From NCBI RefSeq assembly GCF_014822185.1, contig NZ_QVLR01000024.1:21351-85350 (forward strand): a DNA stretch of 64,000 nt, read 5' to 3'. A program made the translations under genes and the position numbers. This DNA is from Azoarcus sp. Aa7 (GTDB taxonomy: Bacteria > Pseudomonadota > Gammaproteobacteria > Burkholderiales > Rhodocyclaceae). Shown one piece after another: positions 31,701 to 43,139 of the stretch (position 1 is the first letter of the stretch; each line of letters opens with the position of its first letter). The notes below the pieces were generated by a model. It saw nothing but the letters and a program-made list of their open reading frames with translations. It was not told the origin of the DNA and searched no databases.

Positions 31701-32458
31701 GCGCTGTGCAGGAAACCTTCATTTCGCATCTCGTCGAGCTGCGCGACCGCCTGTTGCGCGCGATGCTGGCCGTACTCGTCGTGTTCCTGTGCCTGATGCC
31801 CTGGGCGGGCGACGTCTACGACCTGCTGGCATTGCCGATGATGAAGACCCTCCCCGAGGGGACTCACATGATCGCGACCGGCGTGATCACGCCTTTCTTC
31901 GTGCCGGTGAAGGTGACGATGATGGCGGCCTTCGTGATCGCGCTCCCGGTCGTCCTCTATCAGGCCTGGGCCTTCGTCGCGCCCGGCCTGTACGCGCACG
32001 AAAGGCGGCTGGGCCTGCCGCTCGTGCTCGGCAGCACGATCCTGTTCGTGCTCGGGATGGCGTTCTGCTACTTCTTCGTGTTCGGGACGGTGTTCAAGTT
32101 CATCGCCGAGTTTGCACCGAAGAGCATCACGCCGGCGCCTGACATCGAGCAGTACCTATCCTTCGTGATGACGATGTTCATCGCCTTCGGTCTGACCTTC
32201 GAGGTGCCGGTGGCGGTGATCCTGCTTGCCAAGACGGGCGTGGTCAGCGTGGCGAAACTGGCCGCGGCACGCCCCTATGTGATCGTCGGGGCCTTCGTCG
32301 TCGCCGCGGTCATCACGCCCCCGGACGTGGTGTCGCAGTTGCTGCTGGCGATACCGATGTGCCTGCTGTACGAGGTGGGCGTGATCATCGCGCGGCTTCT
32401 CGTCAAGGACCGGCCCGACGGCGGCGACGAGGCGCTCGAGCGCATCGAGAGCAACTAA
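31697..32458 (+). CDS. tatC: Sec-independent translocase subunit TatC
   Basis: Six-helix membrane protein that recognises the twin-arginine signal with TatB. The 253-residue protein has the family features FISHLVELRDRLLRA, FYQAWAFVAPGLY-like sequence (here LYQAWAFVAPGLYAHERR) and FGLTFEVPVAVILL. It converges on the protease gene, with 18 bases between the stops. Confidence 0.96.
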   Translation: MSAVQETFISHLVELRDRLLRAMLAVLVVFLCLMPWAGDVYDLLALPMMKTLPEGTHMIATGVITPFFVPVKVTMMAAFVIALPVVLYQAWAFVAPGLYAHERRLGLPLVLGSTILFVLGMAFCYFFVFGTVFKFIAEFAPKSITPAPDIEQYLSFVMTMFIAFGLTFEVPVAVILLAKTGVVSVAKLAAARPYVIVGAFVVAAVITPPDVVSQLLLAIPMCLLYEVGVIIARLLVKDRPDGGDEALERIESN

Positions 32459-32476
32459 GCCCTCGGCGGGCTGCGA

Positions 32477-33640
<1,164 letters not shown>

Positions 33641-33713
33641 AATGTTGCTCGAATTGGGCGAGCGCTCGGTGTTGCGCTCGCCATGAGGCCCGGAAAACAG
33701 GAGTGGAGACCGC

Positions 33714-34460
33714 ATGCAACTCGCCGAACTGCAAGCCCATCTGGATGAACTGCTGGAAGTCCCACGGTTTCGGGATTATTCCCCAAACGGCCTGCAAGTG
33801 GAAGGACGGGCCGAGGTGCATCGCGTGCTGTGCGGCGTCACCGCAAGCCAGGCGCTGCTCGACCGTGCCGTGGAGGAGAGGGTCGATGCCGTCATCGTGC
33901 ATCACGGCTGGTTCTGGCGCGGCGAGGACGGACGCATCACGGGTATCCGCAAGCGTCGCATCGCGAGCCTCCTGCGTCATGACATCAGCTTGCTCGCGTA
34001 CCATCTGCCGCTCGATGCCCATCCGCAGCTGGGCAACAACGCCCAGCTTGCGGCGCTCGCGGGCTGGGTCGGCGAAGGGCGCTTCGGCGAACAGGATATC
34101 GCGTGGATAGGCCGGCCCGAACAGCCGGGGGCCGCCGCTCAGCTTGCACGCTCCCTGGCTGCGCGGCTCGGGCGCGAGCCGCTGCTGGTGGGTGACGGCG
34201 GTCGGCCGGTGAGCCGCGTCGCGTGGTGTACGGGAGGCGCGCAGGGCTATTTCGAACAGGCGATCGCGGCGGGCGCGGATCTCTACGTGTCGGGGGAGAT
34301 TTCCGAGCAGACGGTGCATCTCGCGCGCGAATCGGGCGTGCCCTACCTCGCCGCGGGGCATCATGCGACCGAGCGCTACGGCATCCACGCGCTGGCGCAA
34401 TATCTGGAACAGACCTTCGGCATCGAGGCGCGCTTCGTCGATCTCGATAATCCGGTGTGA
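33714..34460 (+). CDS. Nif3-like dinuclear metal centre protein
   Basis: 248-residue member of the Nif3/YbgI family, a hexameric toroid with a dinuclear metal site, suggested to act as GTP cyclohydrolase I type 2 or in metal handling. Metal ligands are visible in VIVHHGWFW near residue 60 and in AGHHATERYGIHAL near the C-terminus. It is divergent from the DegS-like gene, a common pairing in betaproteobacteria. The family name does not imply a role in nitrogen fixation. Confidence 0.92.
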   Translation: MQLAELQAHLDELLEVPRFRDYSPNGLQVEGRAEVHRVLCGVTASQALLDRAVEERVDAVIVHHGWFWRGEDGRITGIRKRRIASLLRHDISLLAYHLPLDAHPQLGNNAQLAALAGWVGEGRFGEQDIAWIGRPEQPGAAAQLARSLAARLGREPLLVGDGGRPVSRVAWCTGGAQGYFEQAIAAGADLYVSGEISEQTVHLARESGVPYLAAGHHATERYGIHALAQYLEQTFGIEARFVDLDNPV

Positions 34461-34511
34461 GCGGCTGACGCCGCGGGGCGTGGCGGGCGGGGGGCGGAGC
34501 CCTCTGCTCGC

Positions 34512-36383
34512 TCAGACGAGCTGAGGGGGTGTCTCGCGAGACGTGTCGCCGTCCGAGGGCTGCGGCGGGGCGGCCTCGGGCCGGTAGGGGCCCAACTGGT
34601 CATCGAGAACCGCTTCGAGCAGCAGGATCTCGTCGATGACGCTGAGCGGGAAGCCCTCACGCGTTCCGTCGCGATTGTCGCGCAGCAGATGTTCGAGGTA
34701 GGCCTGGCATTCGCGCGCGCCCCACATCTGCTGGACGTTTTTCGTCACGTGTGCCATCTGCTCCATCGAGTTGGTCGCCGCGCGTGCTTCGTCGAAGCTC
34801 TCCCAAGTGACGGCCTTGACGTTGAAGGTCTTGTTGAGCTGTTTTGCGAGGGCGTCGAATTCCTCGCGCAGGTCGGCAGTCCGGTACACCTCCATGAGCT
34901 TGAGCCAGGGCGTGACGGCCTTCTTCGGATTCGAGGCGATGAACTCGGCGAGCGTGTCGGCTGCGCCGCGGATGCGGCCGAACCCCATCATGATCTCGGC
35001 GAGCTCGATTGCCGATTCGTGCTCCTCTGCGGATTCCTCGACCGCGACGTGAGAGATCGGCGCAATGGGGTCGATCGGTGCTATCGGGGCGAGCGATATC
35101 GGGTGCGCGAAAATGTCTTCCTCCGTCTCCCATCCGAGCGGCGAATGCTCGGGGGGGCGTCCGGATGCCGACGTATCCGCCACTTCGGGTGGCAGCTCGG
35201 GAGCGGCTGGGTTGGCGCTCGCCGCTCGGCTGGCGGCGGCGACCGGACTGCCGGCGGCGGGGCGCGCCACCGGCTCGGTCCGCGGGGCCGGTGGGCGGAC
35301 GGCCGGCTTCTTCCTGTCCGGCGTGGGCTTGGGCGTCGGTTCCGCGTCGTCCGCGGCGGGCGCGTTTGCGCGCCGCTTGCGGAGCCACGCAAGGGCGGCG
35401 GCGAGCGCGAGGGAGACGAATCCGACCGTCAGCGTGCCTTGTTTCCAGGCCTCGGCGACGCTGTGGTCGGGCGCCAGCGGCTGCGCCTGCGGTGCCGGCG
35501 GTTCCGCGTCGGCAGGCTCGGCGACGGGTGCGACGTCGGATGTCGGCGAGGGCGTGCGGATGTGCTCGGCCATCATGCGCGACTGCACGGCTTCGAGTTG
35601 CCGGATGCGTTCGTTCAGTTCGAGCTGGGCAACGATGGTCCGGTCGATCGCCATGATCACGGACTGCTCGCGGCGCAACTCGTCGCGCTGGGCCTCGGTC
35701 GTCGCGTCGATGCGTGCGAGGCTGCCGAGCTGCGTGCTCAGGCGCAGGCCGGCGCCGGGAATTTCCGATTCGCCGCCGCCCAGTTCGAGCCGGTCGCGTC
35801 CGCCGGCGGACGGTGCCGTGGCACGGCCTGGCGCCGCGGCGGAGGTCGCTGCCGGCGTATCGGCGGCGGGGGGCGCGCGACGGTAGTAACGGGGGCGGCG
35901 CGGCGCTTCCTGCGGGGGGGTATCGGCAACCGTGCTGCCGATTTGCTCCGGGGCCTGCGTGCCCGCGGATTCGGCGACCGCGGCGTTGTCGGGGAAGGCC
36001 AGCAGTACCGTGTACTCGCGGCGCAGGCGGCTGTCGCAGAGGTCCTCGATGGCGAAGCGCAGCGCGGGATCGAAACTCGGCAGGCGGTGCGAGAGCACGA
36101 GCCGTGCCTTCGGTCCGCGTCCGGCGAGATCGAGGCGCGCGTTGCGTACCCGCGGCAGGCCGTCGGATGATGTCGGCAGGGCCGCAAGGCGCAGGCACTC
36201 ACCGAATTGCGCCGGGTCGCCCTGGAGGATGGGGATCTCGATCTTGAGGGGTTCGCCGATCTTCGACAGGGGTACGGGTTCGCCGAGAACGAAGGCGCCG
36301 GACGGCGTCGGCGCGAACGCCAGCAGCGCCGCCAGAAGCAGGGGCGCGGAATCCCTCGGGTGCAGGTGCTGCTGTTTTGTCAT
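34512..36383 (-). CDS. FimV/TspA-like peptidoglycan-associated membrane protein
   Basis: 623-residue protein with a signal peptide followed by the FimV N-terminal signature FVLGEPVPLSKIGEPLKIEI, a proline/alanine-rich stretch, a predicted coiled coil (about residues 225-265), a membrane helix near 310-330 (GTLTVGFVSLALAAALAWL), a low-complexity linker, and an acidic cytoplasmic domain with FimV-type helical repeats (EEDIFAHP, ELAEIMMGFGRIRGAADTL). FimV proteins organise polar machinery and type IV pili. The start at 36383 gives the signal peptide; an earlier ATG at 36467 seems too long. It shares only the N- and C-terminal parts with Pseudomonas FimV, and no LysM motif is evident. Confidence 0.8.
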   Translation of the reverse strand: MTKQQHLHPRDSAPLLLAALLAFAPTPSGAFVLGEPVPLSKIGEPLKIEIPILQGDPAQFGECLRLAALPTSSDGLPRVRNARLDLAGRGPKARLVLSHRLPSFDPALRFAIEDLCDSRLRREYTVLLAFPDNAAVAESAGTQAPEQIGSTVADTPPQEAPRRPRYYRRAPPAADTPAATSAAAPGRATAPSAGGRDRLELGGGESEIPGAGLRLSTQLGSLARIDATTEAQRDELRREQSVIMAIDRTIVAQLELNERIRQLEAVQSRMMAEHIRTPSPTSDVAPVAEPADAEPPAPQAQPLAPDHSVAEAWKQGTLTVGFVSLALAAALAWLRKRRANAPAADDAEPTPKPTPDRKKPAVRPPAPRTEPVARPAAGSPVAAASRAASANPAAPELPPEVADTSASGRPPEHSPLGWETEEDIFAHPISLAPIAPIDPIAPISHVAVEESAEEHESAIELAEIMMGFGRIRGAADTLAEFIASNPKKAVTPWLKLMEVYRTADLREEFDALAKQLNKTFNVKAVTWESFDEARAATNSMEQMAHVTKNVQQMWGARECQAYLEHLLRDNRDGTREGFPLSVIDEILLLEAVLDDQLGPYRPEAAPPQPSDGDTSRETPPQLV

Positions 36384-36642
36384 CGTCCGTTCTTGTGCTG
36401 GCGAGAACCCGGGCGTAAAGCCATATCTTGTATCAAATCTTTGCGGAGCATTGTAACGAATTTGCATTCCCGCTGCCCGCAGAAAACAGGAGATTCTAGC
36501 GCGAGCTTATGACATTCGGTAATCGTTGAGCGCTGGCGGGTGGAAGACGTCGCGGTGCTGCCCGAAATGGGCGCGTCTGTGCGCGCGGACAGCGTTCCGA
36601 TTCGCGGTAACATGCGGTTTTCCATACGTTGCCGTACGTCCG

Positions 36643-37197
36643 ATGCCCCTCTCTCCTCCCAAGTGCGCACGCAGTCCGGCGCATCTGCGCCAGATCACGG
36701 TCGAGGGCTTTCGCCGCGACGATGGCCTGCTGGAGCTCGAGGCCTGCCTGCGCGACACGAAGGCAGCCGACTATCCGCTCGCGTCCGGCGTGCGCCGTGC
36801 GGGCGACCCCGTGCATGAGATGCGCGTGCGGATCACGATAGACGAGGCGTTCAACATCGTCGATGCCGAGGCGTGTTCCGACCGTGTCCCCTACGCGGGC
36901 GAATGCGACACGATCGGGCCCGCCTACGGGCGGCTCGTGGGGCTGAACCTGATCCGCGGCTTTCGCCGCAACGTCGGGGAGATGTTCGCCGACGTGCGCG
37001 GATGCTCGCACGTGACGGAGCTGTTGATGAGCCTGCCGACGGCGGCGGTGCAGACCTTCGCGACCTTCCGGCGCGACAACGAGGACAGCGTCGAGAAGCC
37101 CTTCCAGCTCGACAAGTGCCACGCGCTGGAGAGCTCGCGCGAGACGGTGCGCCGCTATTACCCGAAGTGGTACCGCAAGCGCGCGACCGACGAGTAG
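36643..37197 (+). CDS. DUF2889 family protein
   Basis: 184-residue protein of unknown function. Family-like features are the opening [28 protein letters not shown] and [20 protein letters not shown], with conserved cysteines in [18 protein letters not shown] and [11 protein letters not shown]2889 members are found near TCA-cycle or CoA-related genes in betaproteobacteria; here it precedes sucCD by 262 bases. The frame is open from 36526, but the ATG at 36643 matches family start sequence. Confidence 0.8.
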   Translation: MPLSPPKCARSPAHLRQITVEGFRRDDGLLELEACLRDTKAADYPLASGVRRAGDPVHEMRVRITIDEAFNIVDAEACSDRVPYAGECDTIGPAYGRLVGLNLIRGFRRNVGEMFADVRGCSHVTELLMSLPTAAVQTFATFRRDNEDSVEKPFQLDKCHALESSRETVRRYYPKWYRKRATDE

Positions 37198-37240
37198 GTG
37201 CGGCCCCCTGCGGGGCCGGCAGGTTCGCGCGGGACTGGCG

Positions 37241-37269
37241 ATTCTGCACTGCGCAATTGCGGGTATAAT
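37241..37269 (+). promoter_or_regulatory. Sigma70 promoter upstream of sucCD
   Basis: A consensus TATAAT -10 box lies at 37264-37269, with a weak -35 (ATTCTG, 37241-37246) at 17-base spacing. It is 190 bases upstream of sucC, leaving a long untranslated leader in which no known riboswitch was recognised. A short GC hairpin at 37201-37218 (CGGCCCC/GGGGCCG) just after the DUF2889 stop separates the upstream gene. Confidence 0.5.
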
Positions 37270-37459
37270 CCTGCGATCTTGCGACCTTCAGGCCCGTTCC
37301 GGGTCCGGGTCAATAGGTCGGGCCGGGCGACATGCGACCGGTCGGCAGCGGTATGCGTCGGTCGAGGGAGACGGCGTATGTCGTGGAGCGATGCTCCGAA
37401 GCGTCCCATCAACCTGTTCGCGGCGTCCAGGGCGTCGCGGCTTCGATCGAAGGGCAACC

Positions 37460-38620
<1,161 letters not shown>

Positions 38621-38631
38621 GGAGAGTCTGA

Positions 38632-39525
38632 ATGTCCATCCTGATCAACAAAGACACCAAGGTCATCACCCAGGGCATCACGGGCAAGACCGGTCAGTTC
38701 CACACCGAGAAGTGCCAGGAATACGCGAACGGCAAGAACTGCTTCGTTGCCGGCGTGAATCCGAAGAAGGCGGGCGAGAAGATCTTCGATATCCCCATCT
38801 ACGCTTCGGTGAAGGAAGCCGCCGCTGAAACCGGCGCGACCGTGTCCGTGATCTACGTGCCGCCGGCGGGTGCCGCCGATGCGATCTGGGAGGCCTGCGA
38901 GGCCAATCTGGATCTGGCGATCTGCATCACCGAAGGCATCCCGGTCCGCGACATGCTGATCGTGCGCAACAAGATGAAAGAGAAGGTTGCCAAGGGCGGC
39001 AAGGAAACGCTGCTGCTGGGACCGAACTGCCCGGGCCTGATCACGCCGGACGAGATCAAGATCGGCATCATGCCGGGTCACATCCACCGCAAGGGCCGCA
39101 TCGGCGTCGTGTCGCGTTCGGGCACGCTGACCTATGAAGCCGTGGCGCAGTTGACCGAAATCGGTCTGGGTCAGTCGTCGGCGGTCGGTATCGGTGGCGA
39201 TCCGATCAACGGCCTGAAGCACATCGACGTGATGCGCATGTTCAACGACGATCCGGACACCGACGCGGTGATCATGATCGGCGAGATCGGCGGTCCGGAC
39301 GAGGCGGAAGCCGCGCAGTGGTGCAAGGCCAACATGAAGAAGCCGATCGTCGGTTTCATCGCCGGTGTGACCGCGCCGGCCGGCAAGCGCATGGGCCACG
39401 CCGGTGCGCTGATCTCCGGTGGCGCCGACACCGCTGACGCCAAGCTCGCCATCATGGAAGAGTGCGGCTTCACGGTGACGCGCAACCCGTCGGAGATGGC
39501 CAAGCTGCTGAAGGCGATGCTGTAA
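38632..39525 (+). CDS. sucD: Succinyl-CoA synthetase alpha subunit
   Basis: Alpha subunit carrying CoA binding and the phospho-histidine. The 297-residue protein opens SILINKDTKVITQGITGKTG, with LLGPNCPGLITP and the active-site histidine in RMGHAGALISGG. It forms an operon with sucC and ends at a strong terminator. Confidence 0.97.
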   Translation: MSILINKDTKVITQGITGKTGQFHTEKCQEYANGKNCFVAGVNPKKAGEKIFDIPIYASVKEAAAETGATVSVIYVPPAGAADAIWEACEANLDLAICITEGIPVRDMLIVRNKMKEKVAKGGKETLLLGPNCPGLITPDEIKIGIMPGHIHRKGRIGVVSRSGTLTYEAVAQLTEIGLGQSSAVGIGGDPINGLKHIDVMRMFNDDPDTDAVIMIGEIGGPDEAEAAQWCKANMKKPIVGFIAGVTAPAGKRMGHAGALISGGADTADAKLAIMEECGFTVTRNPSEMAKLLKAML

Positions 39526-39550
39526 GCACCACGTTTTCCGCTGCACAGAA

Positions 39551-39580
39551 AAGCGCCGGCTGGTCCGGCGCTTTTTTTTT
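39551..39580 (+). terminator. Rho-independent terminator after sucD
   Basis: AAGCGCCGG (39551-39559) pairs with 39565-39573 around a five-base loop and runs into nine consecutive T residues. It separates sucCD from the nitrogen-fixation region. Confidence 0.95.
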
Positions 39581-39728
39581 GTCCGCGATGGGAAGCGACG
39601 GGCGGGGTGTCGGGTTCCCGCCAATTGTCGCGTTTGTCGCAGCGCCGGTGCTGAGGGCGGCGGTCGCGCGAATGCGCGATCCCTTGCGCGCAGCGAGTTC
39701 CGGGCGCAGGCAGCGTTTGCGTTGCAGG

Positions 39729-39743
39729 TGGCACCGTCCTTGC
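39729..39743 (+). promoter_or_regulatory. Sigma54 (-24/-12) promoter of nifVW
   Basis: TGGCAC-CGTCC-TTGC matches the sigma54 consensus, with GG and GC the correct distance apart, 37 bases upstream of nifV. The same 15-base sequence occurs before the ferredoxin gene at 47584. Only a near-match to a NifA site was found upstream: TGT-N10-GCA at 39626-39641. Confidence 0.9.
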
Positions 39744-39780
39744 GAGTCGCAGTGCATTGTGGCTCCGAGGAGGATGCATC

Positions 39781-40917
39781 ATGGTGACGATCAATGACAC
39801 GACGCTGCGCGACGGCGAACAGACGGCCGGCGTAGCCTTTACGGCGGACGAGAAGCTCGCGATTGCGCAGGCGCTGGTGGGTGCCGGCGTGCGTGAGATG
39901 GAGATCGGCGTGCCCGCGATGGGCGAGGCGGAGCGCGAGGTGATCCGTGCGATCGTCGCGCTGAAGCTGCCTGCGCGGCTGATGGTGTGGTGCCGGATGT
40001 GCGCGGCCGATCTCGACGCGGCGGCCGACTGCGGGGCCGACGTCATCCATCTCGCGCTGCCGGTGTCGGACCAGCAGATCGAGCGCAAGCTGGGGCGGGA
40101 TCGCGAGTGGGCTTTGGCACAGCTGCGCGATACCTTGCGCGCGGCCCGCGAGCGCGGGCTGGTGGTGTCCGTCGGGGGCGAGGATGCGTCGCGCGCCGAT
40201 CCGGACTTCCTGTGCCGCGTGCTGGAGACTGCGCAGGCAGCGGGCGCGGTGCGCTTCCGCTATGCGGACACGCTCGGCGTGCTCGATCCGTTTTCGACCC
40301 ACGCGGCGATTGCACGCCTGCGGGCGGCAAGCGACCTGGACATCGAGATGCACGCGCACGACGACCTCGGGCTGGCCACCGCGAACACGCTGGCGGCCGT
40401 GAAGGCCGGTGCGACGCACATCAGCACGACGGTGAACGGTCTGGGCGAGCGTGCCGGCAATGCGCCGCTGGAAGAAGCTGTGATGGCGCTGCGCCACCTG
40501 CACGGCATCGAGTCGGGTGTCGATTCGCGGCAGTTGCCGGTGATCTCGGAACTGGTCGCGGAGGCGTCGGGACGTCCGGTGGCGGCGAACAAGCCGATTG
40601 TCGGCGGCTGGGTGTTCACGCACGAGGCGGGCATCCACGTCGATGGGTTGGTGAAGGATGCGAGCAATTACCAGAGCTTCGATCCGGCCGAAGTCGGGCG
40701 CAGCCATCGCCTGGTGCTGGGCAAGCATTCGGGCGCGGCGTCGATCGTGAATGCGTGCCGCGAACTGGGGCTGGAGGTGGATTCGGTGACCGCACGCCTC
40801 GTGCTCGAGCGGGTGCGCGAGCATGCGATGCGGGCCAAGAGCAGTCCCGACTTGCGCGATCTGATGCGCTTCCACCGCGAATGTCGTGCGCTGCTGACCG
40901 AAGGAGTGATGCCGTGA
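39781..40917 (+). CDS. nifV: Homocitrate synthase
   Basis: Condenses acetyl-CoA and 2-oxoglutarate to homocitrate, the organic ligand of FeMo-cofactor. The 378-residue DRE-TIM metallolyase has VTINDTTLRDGEQTAGVAF, MHAHDDLGLATANTLAAV with the metal histidines, and HEAGIHVDGLVKD. The ATG at 39781 has GAGGAGG upstream. It overlaps nifW by four bases. An alpha-isopropylmalate synthase assignment is excluded by length and by sigma54/nifW context. Confidence 0.95.
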   Translation: MVTINDTTLRDGEQTAGVAFTADEKLAIAQALVGAGVREMEIGVPAMGEAEREVIRAIVALKLPARLMVWCRMCAADLDAAADCGADVIHLALPVSDQQIERKLGRDREWALAQLRDTLRAARERGLVVSVGGEDASRADPDFLCRVLETAQAAGAVRFRYADTLGVLDPFSTHAAIARLRAASDLDIEMHAHDDLGLATANTLAAVKAGATHISTTVNGLGERAGNAPLEEAVMALRHLHGIESGVDSRQLPVISELVAEASGRPVAANKPIVGGWVFTHEAGIHVDGLVKDASNYQSFDPAEVGRSHRLVLGKHSGAASIVNACRELGLEVDSVTARLVLERVREHAMRAKSSPDLRDLMRFHRECRALLTEGVMP

Positions 40918-41240
40918 ATACCCTTGTCGAAGACCTGAAGCACCTCGAAAGCGCAGAGGATTTCCTCAATTACTTCGCGATCCCCTACGATGCCGTGGTC
41001 GTGCAGGTGAGCCGCCTGCACATCCTGAAGCGCTTCCAGCAGTATCTCGCGCGCGAGGGCGGGGTCGAGAGTCTGCCTGCCGCGTCTGCGTTCGCTTCCT
41101 GTCGCACGCTGCTGGCGCGGGCGCACAACGACTTCGTCGCGTCGAACGGCATCGAGCAGAAGGTGTTCAAGGTGTTCCAGACCGCGCAGGGCGAGCACCG
41201 CGTTGCGATCGAGGGGCTGCGGCGCAAGGCCGGGTTCTGA
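40914..41240 (+). CDS. nifW: Nitrogenase-stabilising/protective protein NifW
   Basis: Small protein that interacts with the MoFe protein, proposed to act in its oxygen protection or late maturation. It has 108 residues with the NifW features LKHLESAEDFLNYFAIPYD and RLHILKRFQQYLA. The start is GTG at 40914 with AAGGAG seven bases before it, within the nifV stop. Its 3' side is a GC-rich repeat. Confidence 0.93.
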   Translation: MNTLVEDLKHLESAEDFLNYFAIPYDAVVVQVSRLHILKRFQQYLAREGGVESLPAASAFASCRTLLARAHNDFVASNGIEQKVFKVFQTAQGEHRVAIEGLRRKAGF

Positions 41241-41245
41241 GGCTA

Positions 41246-41342
41246 CTCCCTCCCCTTCAAGGGGAGGGTTGGGGTGGGGATGGGTTAAGCTGACGTGGCC
41301 GAAACCCATCCCCCTCCTAACCTCCCCCTTGAAGGGGGAGGA
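41246..41342. repeat. Intergenic inverted-repeat element
   Basis: CTCCCTCCCCTTCAAGGGGA at the left and the mirrored CCCCCTTGAAGGGGGAGG at the right flank a second inverted pair, GGGGATGGGTT / AACCCATCCCC. Each outer end is itself palindromic (CCCTTCAAGGG). This looks like a small dispersed repeat (MITE- or REP-like) between the convergent nifVW and rnf operons. The following 41343-41506 contains nothing recognisable. Confidence 0.7.
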
Positions 41343-41506
41343 ATATGTTGCCCAAGCAGACTTCATCCGGTTTATTGCCGGGTCAGCATCAAACCGTCGC
41401 TTGGATGCAATCTCCAGCCATCACCGTTCGCACTTGTCGGCCGGCGGTGACCCAGCTTCGACAGAGCCGGCGTGAAGTGCCGGCGCGATAGCCTCCGGAC
41501 GCAGCC

Positions 41507-41785
41507 TCAGTCCTCCTCGCCTTCCGCGAGGTCGCGGCGCGGGACGGTCTGCGGGTCGCAGGTGATGGGGCGGTAGATTTCGACGCGGTCGCCGGCGCGC
41601 AGCGGGGCGTCGAGCTTCACGAGCTTGCTGAACACGCCGATTTTCTGCGTGGCGAGGTCGATGTGCGGGAACTGCCGCAGGATGCCGGACCTTTCGAGGG
41701 CGTCGCGGACGGTGGCTTCTTCCGGGACGTCGATCGTGACCCAGGCCTGCCGGCCCGGCTCGGAGTAGGCTACGCCGACTTGCAT
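41507..41785 (-). CDS. rnfH: RnfH family protein
   Basis: Small ubiquitin-like-fold (UPF0125) protein often encoded last in rnf operons. It has 92 residues opening MQVGVAYSEPGRQAWVTIDV, with the typical ending DRVEIYRPITCDPQTVPRR. It is the last gene of rnfABCDGEH here. Its biochemical role is not established. Confidence 0.92.
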   Translation of the reverse strand: MQVGVAYSEPGRQAWVTIDVPEEATVRDALERSGILRQFPHIDLATQKIGVFSKLVKLDAPLRAGDRVEIYRPITCDPQTVPRRDLAEGEED

Positions 41786-41814
41786 GAGGGGCTCTCCTTC
41801 TCTGGTCGTTCCGC

Positions 41815-42498
41815 TCACGCCGACGCGGGGCCGGGCACGGAGCAGTGGGATTCGGTGGCGCGCGCGGTCTGCCGACGCTTCAGCTCCCACGCGCGTTTGC
41901 CCGCGAGGAGGAAGCCGAGCACGGCGAAGCCGCCGGGCGGCAGGATCATCAGCAGGGCGCCTTCCCAGGCGGAGATCTTCATCTCGAGGAAGGCGAAGTG
42001 GCTGCCGAGGAGCGCGCTGGCCTGTGCGAACACGGTGGCGCTGCCGAGAATCTCGCGGATCAGGCCGATGACGGTGAGCGCGAAGGTGAAGCCGAGGCCC
42101 ATCGCGAGGCCGTCGATCGCCGCCGCGGCGACGGTGTTGCGCACCGCGAAGGCTTCCGCGCGGCCGAGGATCGCGCAGTTCACGACGATCAGCGCGATGA
42201 AGAGGCCGAGCACCTTGTAGAGCTCGTGCAGCCAGGCGTTGAGCGCGAGGTCGATGATCGTGACGAGGGTCGCGATGAGGACGACGAACACGGGGATGCG
42301 CACCTGCACGCTGACCGCGTGGCGGATCGAGGCGACGAGGATGTTGGAGGCGATCAGCACCGCGGTGGTCGCGAGGCCCATGCCGAGGCCGTTGGTGCCG
42401 GAGGTCGTGACGGCCATCGCCGGGCACATCGCAAGGAGTTGGGCGAAGACGACGTTGTTGTCCCACAGGCCGTCGCGCATCAGTTTGGCGGCATTCAT
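41815..42498 (-). CDS. rnfE: Rnf electron-transport complex subunit RnfE
   Basis: Integral membrane subunit of the Rnf ion-pumping electron-transfer complex. The 227-residue protein opens with the RnfE sequence AKLMRDGLWDNNVVFAQLLA, contains six hydrophobic segments and the conserved ALIVVNCAILGRAEAFA. The start overlaps the rnfG stop (ATGA). Confidence 0.94.
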   Translation of the reverse strand: MNAAKLMRDGLWDNNVVFAQLLAMCPAMAVTTSGTNGLGMGLATTAVLIASNILVASIRHAVSVQVRIPVFVVLIATLVTIIDLALNAWLHELYKVLGLFIALIVVNCAILGRAEAFAVRNTVAAAAIDGLAMGLGFTFALTVIGLIREILGSATVFAQASALLGSHFAFLEMKISAWEGALLMILPPGGFAVLGFLLAGKRAWELKRRQTARATESHCSVPGPASA

Positions 42499-43139
42499 GG
42501 TTGCGCTCCGAGGATTTCGTTGCGATGGGCGGCGAAGTAGTCGAGGCCACCCTTGACGGCCTTGACCACCGCGCGCGGGGTGATGGTGGCGCCGGCGAAG
42601 CTGTCGTAGACGCCGCCGTCCTTCTTCACGGCCCACTTTTCGGGGGCGGGGTCGTCTAGCGATTTGCCGTTGAAGCTCGTGATCCACGGGTTGCGGGCGA
42701 TCTCGATCTTGTCGCCGAGGCCGGGCGTTTCGATGTGCTTGAGGACGCGCACGCCCAGCACCCTGCCGGCCGGATCGACCGCCATCAGCAGGCGGATCTC
42801 GCCCGAGTAGCCGCGTTCGGCGACGTTGAACACGGCGCCGGTAACGGCCCCGTCCTTGCGGGCGAGGTGGATTTTGCGCGTGCTGCCGGCGACGGGGCCG
42901 GGCAATTCGAGGACGTCCTTGAGCAGGTCGTTGTCGGCGCTGCCGGGCGGCAGGACCTGCGCGAGCGTCATCTGCGTGTCGTGCGCCTCGGCTGCGGCGA
43001 TGGGGGCGCGTGTCGCATTGCTGGCGAGGGTGAGCGCGGTGCCGGCGACGAGGGCGACGCCGCCGAGCAGCACGGGCTGGTAGGCGAGCCGGTCACGCAG
43101 CGCGTCGAGCGAGAAGCCGGCGGAGTGGTCGGTGCCCAT
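42495..43139 (-). CDS. rnfG: Rnf electron-transport complex subunit RnfG
   Basis: Flavoprotein subunit with one N-terminal membrane helix and covalently bound FMN on a threonine. It has 214 residues. The FMN-binding motif appears as FAGATITPRAVVKAV, after DSFAG. HIETPGLGDKI is another family hallmark. The start is the second of two adjacent ATGs (43139), because GGAGG then has a six-base spacer; it overlaps the rnfD stop. Confidence 0.93.
   Translation of the reverse strand: MGTDHSAGFSLDALRDRLAYQPVLLGGVALVAGTALTLASNATRAPIAAAEAHDTQMTLAQVLPPGSADNDLLKDVLELPGPVAGSTRKIHLARKDGAVTGAVFNVAERGYSGEIRLLMAVDPAGRVLGVRVLKHIETPGLGDKIEIARNPWITSFNGKSLDDPAPEKWAVKKDGGVYDSFAGATITPRAVVKAVKGGLDYFAAHRNEILGAQP

Noticed and set aside
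39626..39641. Possible NifA site upstream of nifV
   Set aside because: Ends in GCA instead of ACA, so it is not an exact TGT-N10-ACA match; kept only as a degenerate candidate.
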